This document shows positions 1 through 13,183 of a stretch of 64,000 nt of DNA, one piece after another. The stretch's first letter is position 1; each line of letters opens with the position of its first letter. Position numbers and translations under genes: made by a program. The notes under the pieces were generated by a model, which had not been told where the DNA came from, did not search any database, and worked only from the letters and a program-made list of their open reading frames with translations. Source of the DNA: Phaseolus vulgaris (Eukaryota; Streptophyta; Magnoliopsida; Fabales; Fabaceae); contig NC_023759.2 of NCBI RefSeq assembly GCF_000499845.2, positions 43,355,172 to 43,419,171 on the forward strand, read 5' to 3'.

Positions 1-892
1 TATCATATAAATATATATAATTATCTAATAATTGTATCTTAAAAAATTATCTCTCTTCATAAAGATTTTAATATATATACAAAAGTATTAGAAACAAAAC
101 ATTCAAAACTGATGAACTCTATCACCTGCAACCTCATTTGCTTCCGTGTAAATTAACACGATCATCACAGAGAAAACAAACACAAAACAAAGTACAAAGT
201 AAACTAGCTATATTTAAAACTTCAAATATAAGACGTTAAATATCAACATAAAACTATCAATGTTTACACATTTCACAAATTCATCAAGTGTCTATCACAT
301 CCATCATCCACATTAATCATGTTAGATTTCTACTGACTCACATACTCGGACACTTAACTCTACTCTTGAAAGACTCGTGTATTGAAATTAACATCCAGAG
401 ACCTGCACATGTCATACTACTCATTATGAATTCACACAACCATGTGCATAATCATCGATATCTTAATGTCTCATCATCTCACATGACAGGGTAAATTCAT
501 TTTATATGCTTTGATCAGTTCTTTCAAACTTCAGACTCAACCAAATGAACCTCTTTCGACTCTCACTAAGTGAATAACTTCATCTATATGATTCCATTAT
601 ACCAATAGAGTCAGGATCGTCACATTCACATGACACTCGCAAATCAATACACTCTAATAACAATCTCAACACGATATTTTCTTTCCTGAAAATACTATGT
701 CTTGATAACACTTTCATCTCATTACACACATCATTTAATACATCAATGCACCATTCAATCACATAATATTTTAAACTTTTCTAAACAATTCAACTATATC
801 TAAAAATTCACTTAAACACATAACTAAGTTCCTTTAATCATATTTTAAATAAAGTTTAAAATTTCCACTTAAAACAGTAGACAGTAAGAAAC
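1..892. other. AT-rich intergenic sequence, no gene seen
   Basis: No exon with splice signals or recognisable protein similarity was found on either strand. The short open frames here have no family resemblance and end in simple AT-rich sequence. The stretch leads into the tandem repeat that starts near 893. Confidence 0.5.
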
Positions 893-1245
893 TAGGCTTG
901 GGCGAAAATAAAAAATTCAAGTTTTTTTTTAACTGGCTTGGGCGAAAATTTTTAATGTGAGCGAAAATAGACCAGCGTGCACCCATGATTTTTTTGGCTT
1001 GAACGGAAAATTTTAGTGTGAGCGAAATCAAACCGTGTGCACCCATATTTTTTGGCTTGAGCGAAAACATTTTTGTTTGAACGAAAATGGACAAACGACA
1101 CTCCAGACTTTCCTCATTTTTGCTTGAACAAAAATCCATTTAGTTTGAGCAAATATGGACCAGAAAATACCTCAGAAATTATCCCATTTTCGCTTGAACA
1201 AGATCCCATCTTGTTTGAGCGAAAATGGACCCCAGAGCACGTAAT
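893..1245. repeat. Degenerate tandem repeat, 57-69 bp unit
   Basis: Five to six diverged copies of a unit built on a GCTTGAGCGAAAA-like core recur with starts near 897, 935, 996, 1053, 1121 and 1190. Most copies hold a second TTTGAGCGAAAATGGACC-like half, and several end in a GTGCACCC-like or ACTCC-like tail. The open frames at 834-1139 (minus) and 1073-1282 (plus) lie in the array and are not convincing genes. The array may belong to an LTR or other transposon, but no element ends were found. Confidence 0.7.
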
Positions 1246-4200
1246 ATTTTTATTCAAATTTTTATTTTATCAAATATACTAAACCAAAGTAACAAATTTC
1301 CTGCCTGAGTTGGACAATTACTCCAAATCAAAATCAAACAACCAATACCCAACCACATTATCCTTTAAGTTATTCATCAAACTATTTAAATACATTCATT
1401 TACTTATTCAAATCAAATAAATATAATTTTATAACATCTGTCATATATCAAATTTCACATTCAAATCTCAATCAACTTCTAATATACTTAAAGCAAATAA
1501 TCTTGCAAGAAAGTTTGAGACTGATGACCACGTCACCCCCACATCCAGATCTTTTAGCCTACAGTTCTATTGAAAATTAAGACTAGATATTTTCACTAAG
1601 AGTTCCAAATCTACCAAAAGTTCAAGAATAGCTTAACCTGCACCACAAAAGTCTGATAAAAACTCCAACTATATCACTAGGACCCTGAACTAACAGATAT
1701 TAAACTTGAAGTTAAAAGAGTCACATGCCTTTTGATTAAGCCTAACTCAGAGACAAACCTAACAAGTTCAAAATTTGACTAAAAGAGAAGAGCAAAAATG
1801 AACTTACTCTATTAAAATTTTTGATCTGTTAGTCTTGTAGCATTCACTGTCAGGAGTCTAATGGCGGACTTTGATCATCAAACTGATGAGCGAGGAAGTC
1901 AAAATCTTAAAGAGAAGGGAGAGGAAAGGAAAAAGAAAACTTTTAGATAGATGGTATTTCTTTTAAAATAAAACAGATGAATAATTGAATTTTCTATTTA
2001 TATGTTATTTTTATTTTAATAATAAAATATTTATGTGTCATTTAAAATATACCATTTCTATTTTAAGGTTATTTTCTAAATCCTTAGAGAATTTCAATTT
2101 TAACCTTAATAAAAATAAGTAAATAAATCACTAACATCCCTTTTTTCCTCTTCTTCATCTTTGCTACCTCCATCTTATTCCACTAAATGTTAATGGCTAA
2201 AGAAGTACTCTTAACCTTCTACTGGTTCCATTACAACCACAACTCCTTAACAAAAAAAGAATTTTTCAATTTTTCTCTTTTTATTATGAAAATAATTAAC
2301 AACCTTATTAACAATATACATATCCTAATAAGAGAGAGTGTTTATCACGAGAAAGAAGAAGAGCATTTATTGGTAACGTTTATGTGACAGGACCCAACGT
2401 CTAATGCAAGTGTTTAACGCGAATGTTTAACACAGTAAAGATGATCGTCTAGTGGAGAGAGATCACTTGATAGTCACCAAGTGTCTAGGACCTCTCGTGA
2501 AAGATTTTGAAGAACACCTACACTAAGAAGACACACAACAAAGAAAGGAATGCGAGAGAGAACATATTTAAATAGGAAAACTAGATATGTAACACATCCA
2601 TGAAAAAAATGGAACAACAACATCAACACCAACACTCATTAGCCACGAAGTATAATATATTGTATGATGTAAAAAAAAAAGATGATATGTTTTATAAATT
2701 GAGAATGCAACCTCATTATTAGTACCTTCAGCGATTTACTTAAGATAAAGACAAAACTTAAATTTTATTGAGTTTCTAACCAACACTAGTTTATCCATTT
2801 ATTTGATAAACACAGTTAATTCAAATAAATCATTCATGGCAATCAAAATTAGAAAAAATAGAAATTGGTATGCATCTATGGTAGCTCAATTCATGAGATA
2901 GAAAAAGAAAACCTAAACAACAAATTCTATTTTGAATTTAAAAATACCTTTTGGATTTTAATGTCATGCATTCCATATAATCTAAAAGATAATTATGGAT
3001 TACAAAATATTTTCTAAATTCTACGATTCAGAGTGTATCATGATAGATAATACCATTGATAAGATTATTTTAAATTCAAAATTAATTTCTTGATTGAACA
3101 ATATAAAATGTGTTTATATGTAAACGTATTAGACATATTCCTAGATTCAAAAAACTTTTCGAATTGTTAAATTGAAAATCCAAAATTATATTCTCAGATT
3201 TTGTAATCCAAAATTCTTTGAATTCCACAATTTAGAATTGAAAGAAAAACATGAATTTAAAAGGTATTTTTAGGGTTTACAGAATTATGGGGGGCGTGCA
3301 TCAAGAAATTCTCACTATATTTTCGTAGCATCCAACACCTCTATTGAAAGGTGAATTAATGAAAAGCCCTACATCCAGAAAAAGTATTCAGTATTTTATA
3401 TGACAATTATGTTTGGAATTATAGATGAAGGATAAAATAACTATTTATTAAATGAAATATAAAATCTAGAATACAGAGTGGTTGTCAATCAACACTTGTT
3501 AAAAAATATTTCCTTCAAATTTTACTCTTCCAAATCTGATTTAAACTAACCTATGAATTTTACCGAACTAAATTTTGTAAAAGAGAAAACATACATATTA
3601 TTCATACAACAACTTATATAATGTTTTAGAAAATATTATATATATATATATATATTTTTTTTTTATATTACACTATTTATTACATCTCAAATTTATTTTC
3701 TTTTCTCTGTTTCTCTTACTTAATTCCGTATTTTATTATATATTTTAAAATAGTTTATTATGAGTTATTGTATGCATAATATTTCTAAAATATAAAACAT
3801 GAATGGAACTTTCTATGGTGTTGGTTCCATCCAACTGTTTTAATGCAATAATATTACTTCAATAAATTTCTAGATTATTCGTCAACTCATCCCAATATTT
3901 AGCTGGGCTTTCGTTTTGATAACAAAAATAATTTATAAACACATTGTCAGATGTAATTGTAAAAAATGGTTAAACTAGTTTTAATATATTAAATATTAAT
4001 GAGAAAATTTAAAGAATACGTGTATTCCGTCTGTTCAATTGATTATAGAACATATAAAGGTGAGTATCCTATTAGGTTAAAATTAAAAATTTGACTTTAA
4101 ACTTTCTTTGTTGATTTTTCATTTGAATACTGTTAACTAACAAACATGAGAGATTAACTATTACTTGTCATGTAAAGTTGTAAACAAAATAACAACTGAA

Positions 4201-4595
4201 CATATCCTCAACATGTTAATTTCGTAAAGTATTTCTATTATAAAAAACCAACCTAAAAGACAAATTTTATTTCAAGTACTAATTTTAAATTTTAAAAAAA
4301 TAGAAACCTAAGTGCACCTCAAAACCCCAAAAGACCATTCAACCAAATAGAAACAAGTTGCAGGCACAGATATGAGCACTCCCACCACACAAGTAGAAAA
4401 CAAAGGAGAAACACTACATCTCTCTGGTGCCACGCAGTATGGTTAGTAGTAGCCAATTCCCCTTTCTAAACCTAGGTTTATATACTCTTCCTACCCTTTT
4501 AGTTCCTTTAACCGTGAGATGCCAAACACACCTACTTCAGCCGTATACTATGTAGGATTGGAAACTTCTGCATATTACAATGGCAACATATATAT
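1246..4595. other. Intergenic sequence with one possible inverted-repeat element
   Basis: No convincing gene. About 2865-3310 looks like a small inverted-repeat element: an AAAAATACCTTTT motif near 2940 is mirrored by AAAAGGTATTTTT near 3258. Its right edge (TATGGGGGGCGTGCATCAAGAA) resembles the right end of the Mutator-like elements at 42.2 and 62.6 kb. A TA microsatellite lies at about 3639-3654. The part from about 4320 onward may be the downstream flank of the RING ligase gene. Confidence 0.4.
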
Positions 4596-4852
4596 TTAAT
4601 CATATAGAATGTGGCATTTAGAAGCCCAGAAAAACAAGCTCATTGGAGGCATTGTCTTGTACAAGTTATGAGTAATGCCAGCTTGTTGTTCACGTTGAAT
4701 CACAAGTATATATAAAATTCCATTTTCCTTTGTTTTTCTGATTATAGGAAAATAGGGTGAAACCATGAAAATAAGAGAGGGAGTGAAGTTAAAGTATAAC
4801 AGTTGGGCTGTACAGGAAGTGTGAGGAGTTAACAACGTATCTTCTTCACTCC

Positions 4853-7800
4853 TCAGCCCCCTACCTTTATCTCCAAAAGCCTCTCAACTGGTTGTCTGCA
4901 AATTGGGCATCTATTTGTCTGGAACCTCAAAACCTTCGCACATCCACTACACATACACTGAAAATAGAAAACGAATTCAGCCTACGTATTCAAGGTCTCA
5001 AGTAACAAATAATTAGTTTTTAACAGTTAAATTAGGTTAATGATCACGAGTTTGCAAAGGGCCCAAGACTGAAAAGTGACAGACTAACAAATTAAGTGCT
5101 GAAAAGGTAGGAAAAGATTTGAAAAGAAGATGTAAGCTAAGATTGGTTATGATATTGATAATTACCATCATAATTGTTCTATCAACGAATCAGAGAAAAA
5201 TTCATTCAGAAAGGGAAGTGTAAATACCATATGGCGACAGGGATGAACAATTGTATCTCGAGGCTCCGACAAGCAGATGACACATTCTTTTCCTTGGTCA
5301 CTCTCATCCACGTCAGCTTCTGTTGAATTTCCAATGCCATATATCTCCTGCAGCTCATACCTCATTCCATTCACCCACAAGATCTGCTTAATAACTTTCA
5401 GTCGGAACTCTCCTTTCTCCTTCTCAAACACTGCTTGGGTAATCTGTGAGTTTGTGCTGTTACCAGATGTTGGAGTTCTATCTGACTCATCATGATTACT
5501 AGGGGATGCGTCTGCCTTTACTGCTAGCGGGTATACATCCATGTCACCCACTTTAAGTAACTCGGACTCCTCAAAAACAGAAAAATCAATACCAGTTCCA
5601 GATGGCTGCCTAAACTTCTGGCCAAGACCTTGCTCAAAATTCACAGTCACTGGAGCAGGACTGTTTTCCTTCATTGGTGTTAGGATGCAGTCTTCACCTT
5701 CTTTTGCAAAGAAATAAATGGTGACGCTGTTAAACAGATAAAAAGAAACACAACCTTTAGAACAAGTACATGAATAATTATAGTACAAAATATTCACATA
5801 CATAACCATCGATGACAACTGCCCCCCTTTCCCCCTGCCTCAGTCACAAATGCACATTAGCCTTTACAAGCACTAAATATCAAACATGTAGCTAAATCTG
5901 TGCCCATTAGCTCCACAATGCTCCATATATGAACCAGAGTAGTGACATTTTCACGAGTTTAAAATTTCTAATGCGACATTAATAAGTATTAAGAAGCATA
6001 TACGAAACATGCATTAAATTAATCACTCAGATACCTTAGAGAAAAAATAGGTACTGTTTCTTTTATAGCTTGAATTATAGGTCACCAATTTCTAGCTACT
6101 ACTGCCATAACTTGGAAATTGCAATAAATGGAAGTAGCAGCACAGTCTTCCATTATCTATCCCCCAAAATTCAAAAAGTAGAACTCCAATTTAGATATAA
6201 GAGTGGAAAAGGAAAGAAAAGCATAATTAAAGATTACGTTAGCATTGTAAACCAACCCTAACAGCACAAAAACCTAAACAGTCAAACTATTATGGAGCTA
6301 CCACCCTCTTTGATATGGCTCTATTCCATTATTGAACAAAAGCTAAAATTAAAATGAAACAAATAATCAACTCCAACCCTGGTTTGACAGCAATAACAGC
6401 TTACAGATATAGAAGGAACCATGATAGTTGAATCTGGATCTAAAGTGTGAATTGAAAAGCCCATTTTCTGAATTGCAAATTGGAAAGTATCGTGAATAGT
6501 AAGATTCATGATCAATCACAATAATTTAGTGTGAGCACACACATATATAAGACATAAAAGCACAAAATGATCAATAACTAAAAAACACAACTCTAGGATA
6601 ATTTTAACATAAAGAAACATGTGAGAGATGAAAATATAAACATTATATGAACACACACTAGCATTTTGAAGTCAAATAGCTAACAAAGTGTCATAGAAGC
6701 TTAAAAGCAAACGCTGTTGTAGCATAATAACATCCACAAGGCAAAAGAAAGTGGCTGCCTGCTACACAAATTCACTAATTCAGCACACAATAGTTGCTGC
6801 TGCAAAAATCATGGGAAGAAAACCATAAAAATGTGAAGGAAGACTGAGAGAAGACAAAGCCATTCATCAGCCACTCATGTTTGGCAGTGACAAAGGAAAG
6901 AAGAGCTGGACAGTAAATGTGAAGGAAACCATAAAGCTTGAACGAATAATGAGAGATGCTAAAATCCTGGAAACCCGCAAGTGGGCCTAACAGGAGGTAA
7001 AAGTGCAGTGCATCCTCTCTCATTTCTGCTAATTATTTTTGAGGGGGGATGTCTTCTGAAGGGTTTTACACAGTCAGTCACAGATGACCCAATCAGGTTT
7101 TGGGGACATGACCAACTTAGCTGACAAACTCATGATTCATGTGATTATGGAGCAATACAAGCAATTTGCTTACAAGTCAAACCAAAAATCGATTCAACCT
7201 TCAATTTTATAATAATCAAATTATTCGATTTGCAATACAAATCATACTATACTTACTACCATGGATAATATACCTTCATTTAATCATGAATATTACGTGT
7301 AAGACTTTTTCTTTAAGCTAGTAGGATTGGACTAGTGGTAAAAGGTTTGGGTAATTTGAATGAAAGTCAAGTCTCATCGCTACCATTGTAACAGGATTTT
7401 CTACAAGTTAATTAATGCTACCCTTCTAATGATGGTTAAAAGAACTTGATAAATTATCATCTATTCAGAAAAGTAGTTGCCATTTTGCCAATCATGGTAG
7501 TCAGTTTGAAAGCAAAGGTTATTTTTGCCTGAACATTAGCTTATCAATAATGTTATTCCTCCTATTATCACTCTGGCAATCTGTAGCAGCAAGAGATTTC
7601 GAAATGTTCAAATTGATTCTCCATATCATCAAAGTAAATTGAGCACACGCTTGGTTTCGTGTTAAATTATCCATAATAACATTAAAATACTAGCTAACGT
7701 GATTTAAGGCACATTTTCACATTAATAGTTTCACGTTGAATAATTGATCCATGGTAAAAATTGATTTAGTTGAAGGACACTGCGTAGCAGTTATGTTGGA

Positions 7801-9197
7801 TAAAAAAATTGCTACCGAGTTTTACTACCTACTCGTAGAATAAAAACATCCAAACATAAATCACATCACTTCAAAATCAATTTTAACCAAAATCTACTTT
7901 GTAAAATAAATTTCATTCAGAACCAATTTTGCCAACACACATCCAAACACACACTGAACCCTTGAAAGGCACAATTACCTAAAAACGAGATAGCCATTAC
8001 AAAACTATATCTACTCCTTCGGGGGAAAAACCCAGTTATCTAAAGCATCAACTTATTTAATGCAGTTAGCTTGAAAAATGCAGTTACCCCTGCATCATAT
8101 GTATGTATGTTTTACACCTTATAACACTAACTAGAGCAATGCCCGTTATGCTAACCAGACTGGTAATCATAGGATCGCATGTTGGTAAGGTAACAGAAAA
8201 TAGTTGCCATAACATAAGAGCTCAAATGAACAAGCCTAAACAATACAAAAGATAAGACAAGCAAGCAAGTACCATTCGAATAATCCCCCGAGAAAGCATC
8301 ATTCCTATGAAAAAAACCCTGGCGTGAGCATAACTCAAGTTATATCAAATAGCAATTAAAAAAAACCCTGGTTGAAGTTGGTTTGATATTCTTTTGAGCT
8401 TTTGATTGCTTGTGTATAATAGAACCCTGCTTAACTGCTCACGCAAAAGTGAATGCTACTTGCTACTATTGTTGAATTCTTTGATGAATAACTAGAAGTA
8501 ATTAGTAATCAAATCGCACCCTCAACAAGCAAATAACAGCATTCCAAAACCCCTACACCAGACAACCTCGCCTTCATGCAAGATAAACCGCACGGAGATA
8601 GCTTATCACAGAGAACTCAGATCCCCAATTTGAATCAAACAACCCCTTAATTTCACAATTCCAATGATAACAATCACAAAACTAATATTTACACAAGAAA
8701 ACATACCTCCCAGAAACGGTGGCATCGAAGGAAAACGAGATAAGGAAGTGGGAAGAATTTCCCTCATCGGGTTCAAGCCTAAGAGTCTCTTTCCTGATAT
8801 TGACATCGTTCCTTATGGTAACGGCCTTCTGGTGCTCAACAAAAGGTGCGGGGTTAGGCATCATGGGCCCACAAGGGTAACGCCCTGGAATCCACGCCGG
8901 GTTCATGTGCAGAGGATGTTGATGTTGATGTTGTTGATGAGGATGTTGATGCTGTTGATGTTGTTGATGATGATGCTGATGAGGCATGGGAGGCCCCGGA
9001 GGGTAGTAACCGGGGTAATGGTACTGCGGGTAATGCAGGGGTGGGTTCGGATAAGGTGCAGCACCATGGTACACGAATGGATTCGCGGCGATCTCAGGCT
9101 GCGGCGTCACCGGCGGAGGAGGCGGCGGGTGACTCCGCCTTGACGCTCCACTGTGCCGGCGACGGGGGTTGGCGCCGCCGCTTGAGATGTTGCCCAT
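4853..9197 (-). CDS. LOG2: LOG2-type RING E3 ubiquitin ligase (3 coding exons)
   Basis: Join of 8707-9197, 5228-5726 and 4853-4957 (complement), giving 364 residues. Junctions are AG|GTATGT to AACAG|C and ATG|GTATTT to CAG|TGT, and frame is kept throughout. The protein starts MGNISSGG, an N-myristoylation-type start (Gly2). A Pro/His/Gln-rich low-complexity region follows to about residue 120. Next comes the family block [19 protein letters not shown] into [16 protein letters not shown] and [20 protein letters not shown]-terminal C3HC4 RING closes it ([31 protein letters not shown]). LOG2/LUL ligases ubiquitinate membrane-associated targets; Arabidopsis LOG2 works with GDU1 in amino-acid export. 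Here that role is inferred from family. The ATG at 9197 is chosen because it gives the conserved MGN start. Intron 1 is long (2980 bp) and holds a SINE-like sequence. The symbol is by resemblance; a LUL paralogue is the alternative. Confidence 0.92.
7315..7450 (+). mobile_element. Candidate tRNA-derived SINE remnant inside intron 1
   Basis: A GGATTGGACTAGTGGTAAAA stretch resembles a degenerate RNA polymerase III A box. GTCAAGTCTCATCGCTACC, about 40 bases on, resembles a diverged B box. This spacing is typical of tRNA-derived SINE heads in legumes. No clear target duplication or tail was identified. It lies antisense within the large intron of the RING ligase gene. Confidence 0.35.
8905..8985 (-). 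repeat. In-frame His/Gln codon repeat (GATGTT-type) in LOG2-like exon 1
   Basis: On the plus strand the sequence is a run of GATGTT/GATGAT hexamers. On the coding strand it reads as CAT/CAC/CAA/CAG codons, giving a His/Gln tract of over 20 residues with a few Pro. The tract lies in the low-complexity N-terminal part of the ligase, well before the RING. Such runs usually vary in length between accessions. Confidence 0.85.
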
Positions 9198-9299
9198 GAA
9201 CGTGAGGGTAAAAGGAAACAAAAGCCCTAATTTTGGGTTTGTGGTTGGATTGTCCGTGCACCCCCGGAGGTGGAGGTGGTGGTGGTTTAGCTTTGCGCT

Positions 9300-11474
9300 C
9301 TTTGCTTCCTTAATAAAACTAAAAAAAGTTGTATTAATTATTAATTAAATCATTAATTAATTGATATAAAAAAATTGGAAGGGTGAGGCGAAAAGTTAAA
9401 AGGGTAAGAATAATAAAAGCGTGGAGCATTCACGCATTGATTTTGAAGATATGAAAGAAAAGAATAGAAATTAAAAAAAAAAGAAAAAAAAGTGAAAGAT
9501 ATTAGATGGCGCGCATTATGGAATGTCTAAATCTCTCTCTCTTTTCTTTGAGATATATTTTCTGACAGAGAGAATTTTTATTGGCACATTAATAGGAGTT
9601 GTAAAATTCAGACACACAAAAAGGTTCAACGACGACGTATTCATTATTATTTTTTCTCCTCATTTCACTGTAGCTGTCCATATCCTTTTACTTTTACAAG
9701 ATTATAGCATCTTTGGCAGGTGGAATAAACGTCACTACGCAATTTCAACATGTCTCCTTGTTATATTCTTGATAAGACCTATAACGTTTGTGACAACATA
9801 TCATTAGAACCATGTTAAGGGATTTTAAATTGGTCAAAGAGGTTAATATCACCTTGGTAGGTTGGTCCAATGCATTATAGTTCCTAGTTTGAAACACAAG
9901 GAAAGTATTATATAGAAGATAACATATTTGGAATGTAGAACTTTCTTGACCTTATAGGTCTTCTTTCTTAAGGTGCCTTTCAATTCACTCATTATCTTAT
10001 AACAATCTTTTAATTATTCTTTTATTTGTTTAAGAATTTTGTTGTTATTATTATCACTATTATTGGATTTGGATTTTTTTTTACATAAAATATTTTGGAC
10101 GAATAAATTAGAGTTAGATTGACTAAAGTTTAAAATGATAACTCTCAAATTAATAGAACATGTATAATGACTCTCAAATTAATAAGAGTTTTACAGATTT
10201 AATCAGACTTTCTAACAAAATTGTTATTGTTGTCCTCCTAATAAAAAATTTATATTTTTCAAACTTTACTTTTCAACTCATATTAGAGATTTCTAATTTC
10301 AAGGGTGTGATGAAAATGTTCTTTACGAGTGTGGATAATATTTAATTATTTTTTTAAAATTATGAGGATTTAGAACGAAAGAAAACGTGAAAAGCCACGG
10401 GAAAAGAGGAAGACAAACACGTCAAGCTTAAAATGTTAAAGAACAAAAATGTACTTGAACTTTCTACATAGAAATAAAAAAATGCAAAAAAAAAGTTATA
10501 TAATAGATTATGTTTTCAAAATAATTTAATTATATCAATTATTTACGATGATTTAAAAACTATAATCAGTTAAAATTTTGATATATAACTGATTTATATT
10601 TTTTTCTTTATTACTATTTTCAGACTTGTTTTACTTAATTTAAATAATTTCACTTACTATTTTCTTACTTCCTATTTTTTATCAAATCCTAAAAAAATAA
10701 GATTGTTCAAGGAGCAAAGAAAAAGAAAAGAAACACACAAAATTATTAAATATTTTATTATATTAATTAAATTAGATATTATTTATAAATTAAAAAATAT
10801 TAGTATTTAAAATAATTTTTATTATTAATAAAAAAAATATAATAAATTTTATAAATTAATATTTAATATTAATTATTAACTACTTTAGTTAATCAACTTG
10901 ATATATAATTTGCATACCTTAATAAATCAATGGAAATTATTAGTGCAATTAACTATAATAGTCTATAATAGTAGCATGACACTATATAAAAATTAATACT
11001 TTTTTATTTAGCAACTAAAATATTCTTTTTTTACTTGCATAACTTCTTTTTATCATAAAACAAGTTCTTAAATAAACTTTTAAATCAAGTAGAACTCTAA
11101 AAATATTTTGATTAATAAAGTGATCAATTTCAACTTTGAATTAAAAAAATACAGCATAGTCAAACATAAAATTAAAAAAAAATGAGAAACTTGGAACCAG
11201 TATCATTTTCATCCATGATCCAGTCTAAGAAACTCGGGAATGAAATGAGATGGCAAGATGGTAAAGAAGAGACTCTGTCAAAAAGAGAAAAATAAATATA
11301 AAGTTTAAGTCAATGAGTCAAAGACTTAGCTCAAATCACAAACTTTGTGTGCTGCCGCCGCCTCTTGACAGCCTCCGCATGTTCTCCCTTACTTTCTTCA
11401 CGCCATTGCCATCTCCAAACAAACCTTAACGAATTCCACACCCAAATCCATCATCCTAGGATTTGTTTTACGCC
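9300..11474. other. Divergent promoter and intergenic region
   Basis: This lies between the minus-strand LOG2-like gene and the plus-strand kinase gene, so it should hold both promoters. It is strongly AT-rich with homopolymer runs and no supported exon. The open frame at 9523-9807 has no recognisable family. The sequence from about 11330 to 11474 is less AT-rich and is probably the kinase 5' UTR. Confidence 0.5.
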
Positions 11475-13183
11475 ATGAAGATTCCTTGTTCTTTTTGCAC
11501 TTGTTTCTCAGCATCGGTCAAAGAACATCACACTGAGCACGGTATATATAAATGTGTTAATGTCTTCTCTTCTTCCCTCTCATCATTTGCTTTTTCATCA
11601 CATTTTATCTTAACGTCATAGAATTCTGGATTGGATCTATAATAATTACCCAACAGAAGAGCCAGGTGAAGATAATGATGGAAACTTTCGCATATTCACT
11701 TATAGAGAATTGAATTCCGCCACGCGGGGTTTTCATCCCTCGGAAAAGATTGGAGAAGGAGGCTTTGGCTCCGTCTACAAGGTTACACAAACAAATTGTC
11801 ATTTTTTTTCTTTCTTTTTTCATGTGGGTATTGAAGAAATCTACAATTTTGATGCTGTGTGTTAATTCTATTGATGAATTGAGAATTGAATTTGAAGTGG
11901 TTGTCTAAATTGTGAAGGGGCAGCTTCGGGATGGAAGTTTGGTGGCTGTTAAAGTGCTTTTGATTGAGCTAGATTCCTTAAGTGGAGAGAAGGGGTTTGT
12001 GGCAGAATTGAATACACTGGCAAATATCAAGCACCAAAATCTAGTTATTCTTCGAGGGTGCTGTGTTGAAGGAGCCCACAGATACATAGTCTACGATTAT
12101 ATGGAAAACAACAGCCTCCGTCAAACTTTCTTAGGTGATCTTCAGATTATTATTTACTAGGCTTTTAAATTAGTTAGTCAAATTGCAGAATTATATTTCT
12201 ATGCATATTGATTATGATTGATAGCTTCTGAGCAAAAAAGAATGGCATTCAGCTGGGAGGCTCGGATGGGTGTATCAATAGGTGTAGCAAGAGCGCTTGC
12301 CTTTCTCCATGAGGAACTTCAACCCCATATTGTGCACAGAGATATCAAATCCAGCAATGTTCTTCTTGATGGAAATTTGACACCAAAAGTCTCAGATTTT
12401 GGCCTGGCCAAGTTACTAAGAGAAGAAAAATCCTACATCAGTACCCGAGTTGCAGGCACACTGTGAGTAAAACCAAACCCCTTTTGAGTAAATAAAACAA
12501 ATTTGGGTTCTTTTTATTGAGTTACTGATGGGGTTTCTTTAAACATTATAGAGGTTATATTGCTCCGGACTATGCCAGTTCTGGCCACCTGACACGAAAA
12601 TCAGATGTTTATAGTTTTGGAGTACTACTTCTAGAGATTGTCAGTGGCCAAAGAGCAGTAGATGAACATCAAGATGTGGATCGTTTCTTAGTTGAGAAGG
12701 TAAAAGAATTGAACAAAAGCACAGTTCTCTAATATATTGCACTAAAAGTAATAATAGAGTACATAAATGTTTTATTGTTTGGACATGCATGTCCAAATAT
12801 CCATGTTAAACGATACTATGTGAATTGTGATTGTGTGAACATGTTTACAGTCTTGGGCAGCGTACGAGGGTAATGATCTTTTGAGAATGGTGGATCCAAT
12901 GCTGAAGATGAACTATCCAAAGGAAGAAGCTAAACGGTTCCTAATGGTGGGACTTTGTTGCGTGCAAGAAACGACCAGGACCAGGCCACGAATGTCAGAG
13001 GTTGTAAACATGTTGAGCAACAACACTGAGATGGGAGAGTTTCATATTTCACGACCAGGATTTGTTAATGATATGAGGAACCTCAAAATGAAGAGGCAGC
13101 TAAATTCGTTAGAGGAATCAAGTGCTACGGCAGCAACCTTTGCAGATTCCTCCGGATGGAGTACCTCCAATCTTGCTCGTTAG
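11475..13183 (+). CDS. CRPK1-like receptor-like cytoplasmic kinase (6 exons)
   Basis: Join of 11475-11541, 11657-11781, 11918-12134, 12225-12462, 12552-12699 and 12851-13183, giving 375 residues; all junctions are GT-AG and in frame. A short Cys-containing N-terminus ([12 protein letters not shown]) has no signal peptide or membrane span. The kinase domain carries the glycine loop [10 protein letters not shown], the VAVKVL lysine, catalytic [11 protein letters not shown], and APDY where most relatives have APEY. The activation segment includes [15 protein letters not shown]. The C-terminal tail ends [21 protein letters not shown], a Ser/Thr-rich tail shared by the Arabidopsis At3g09010/CRPK1 group. 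The enzyme should phosphorylate Ser/Thr on cytosolic or membrane-associated targets; CRPK1 phosphorylates 14-3-3 proteins in cold signalling. Which stress it serves here is unknown. Exon 2 is placed at ACAG|AAGAGCC because an acceptor 30 bases upstream breaks frame. Confidence 0.92.

Noticed and set aside
9523..9807. 94-codon plus-strand open frame upstream of the kinase
   Set aside because: No recognisable domain, and it lies in the upstream flank of the LOG2-like gene.
11635..11656. Earlier acceptor for kinase exon 2 (after CATAG at about 11621)
   Set aside because: It breaks the reading frame with exon 1; the ACAG acceptor before 11657 keeps it.
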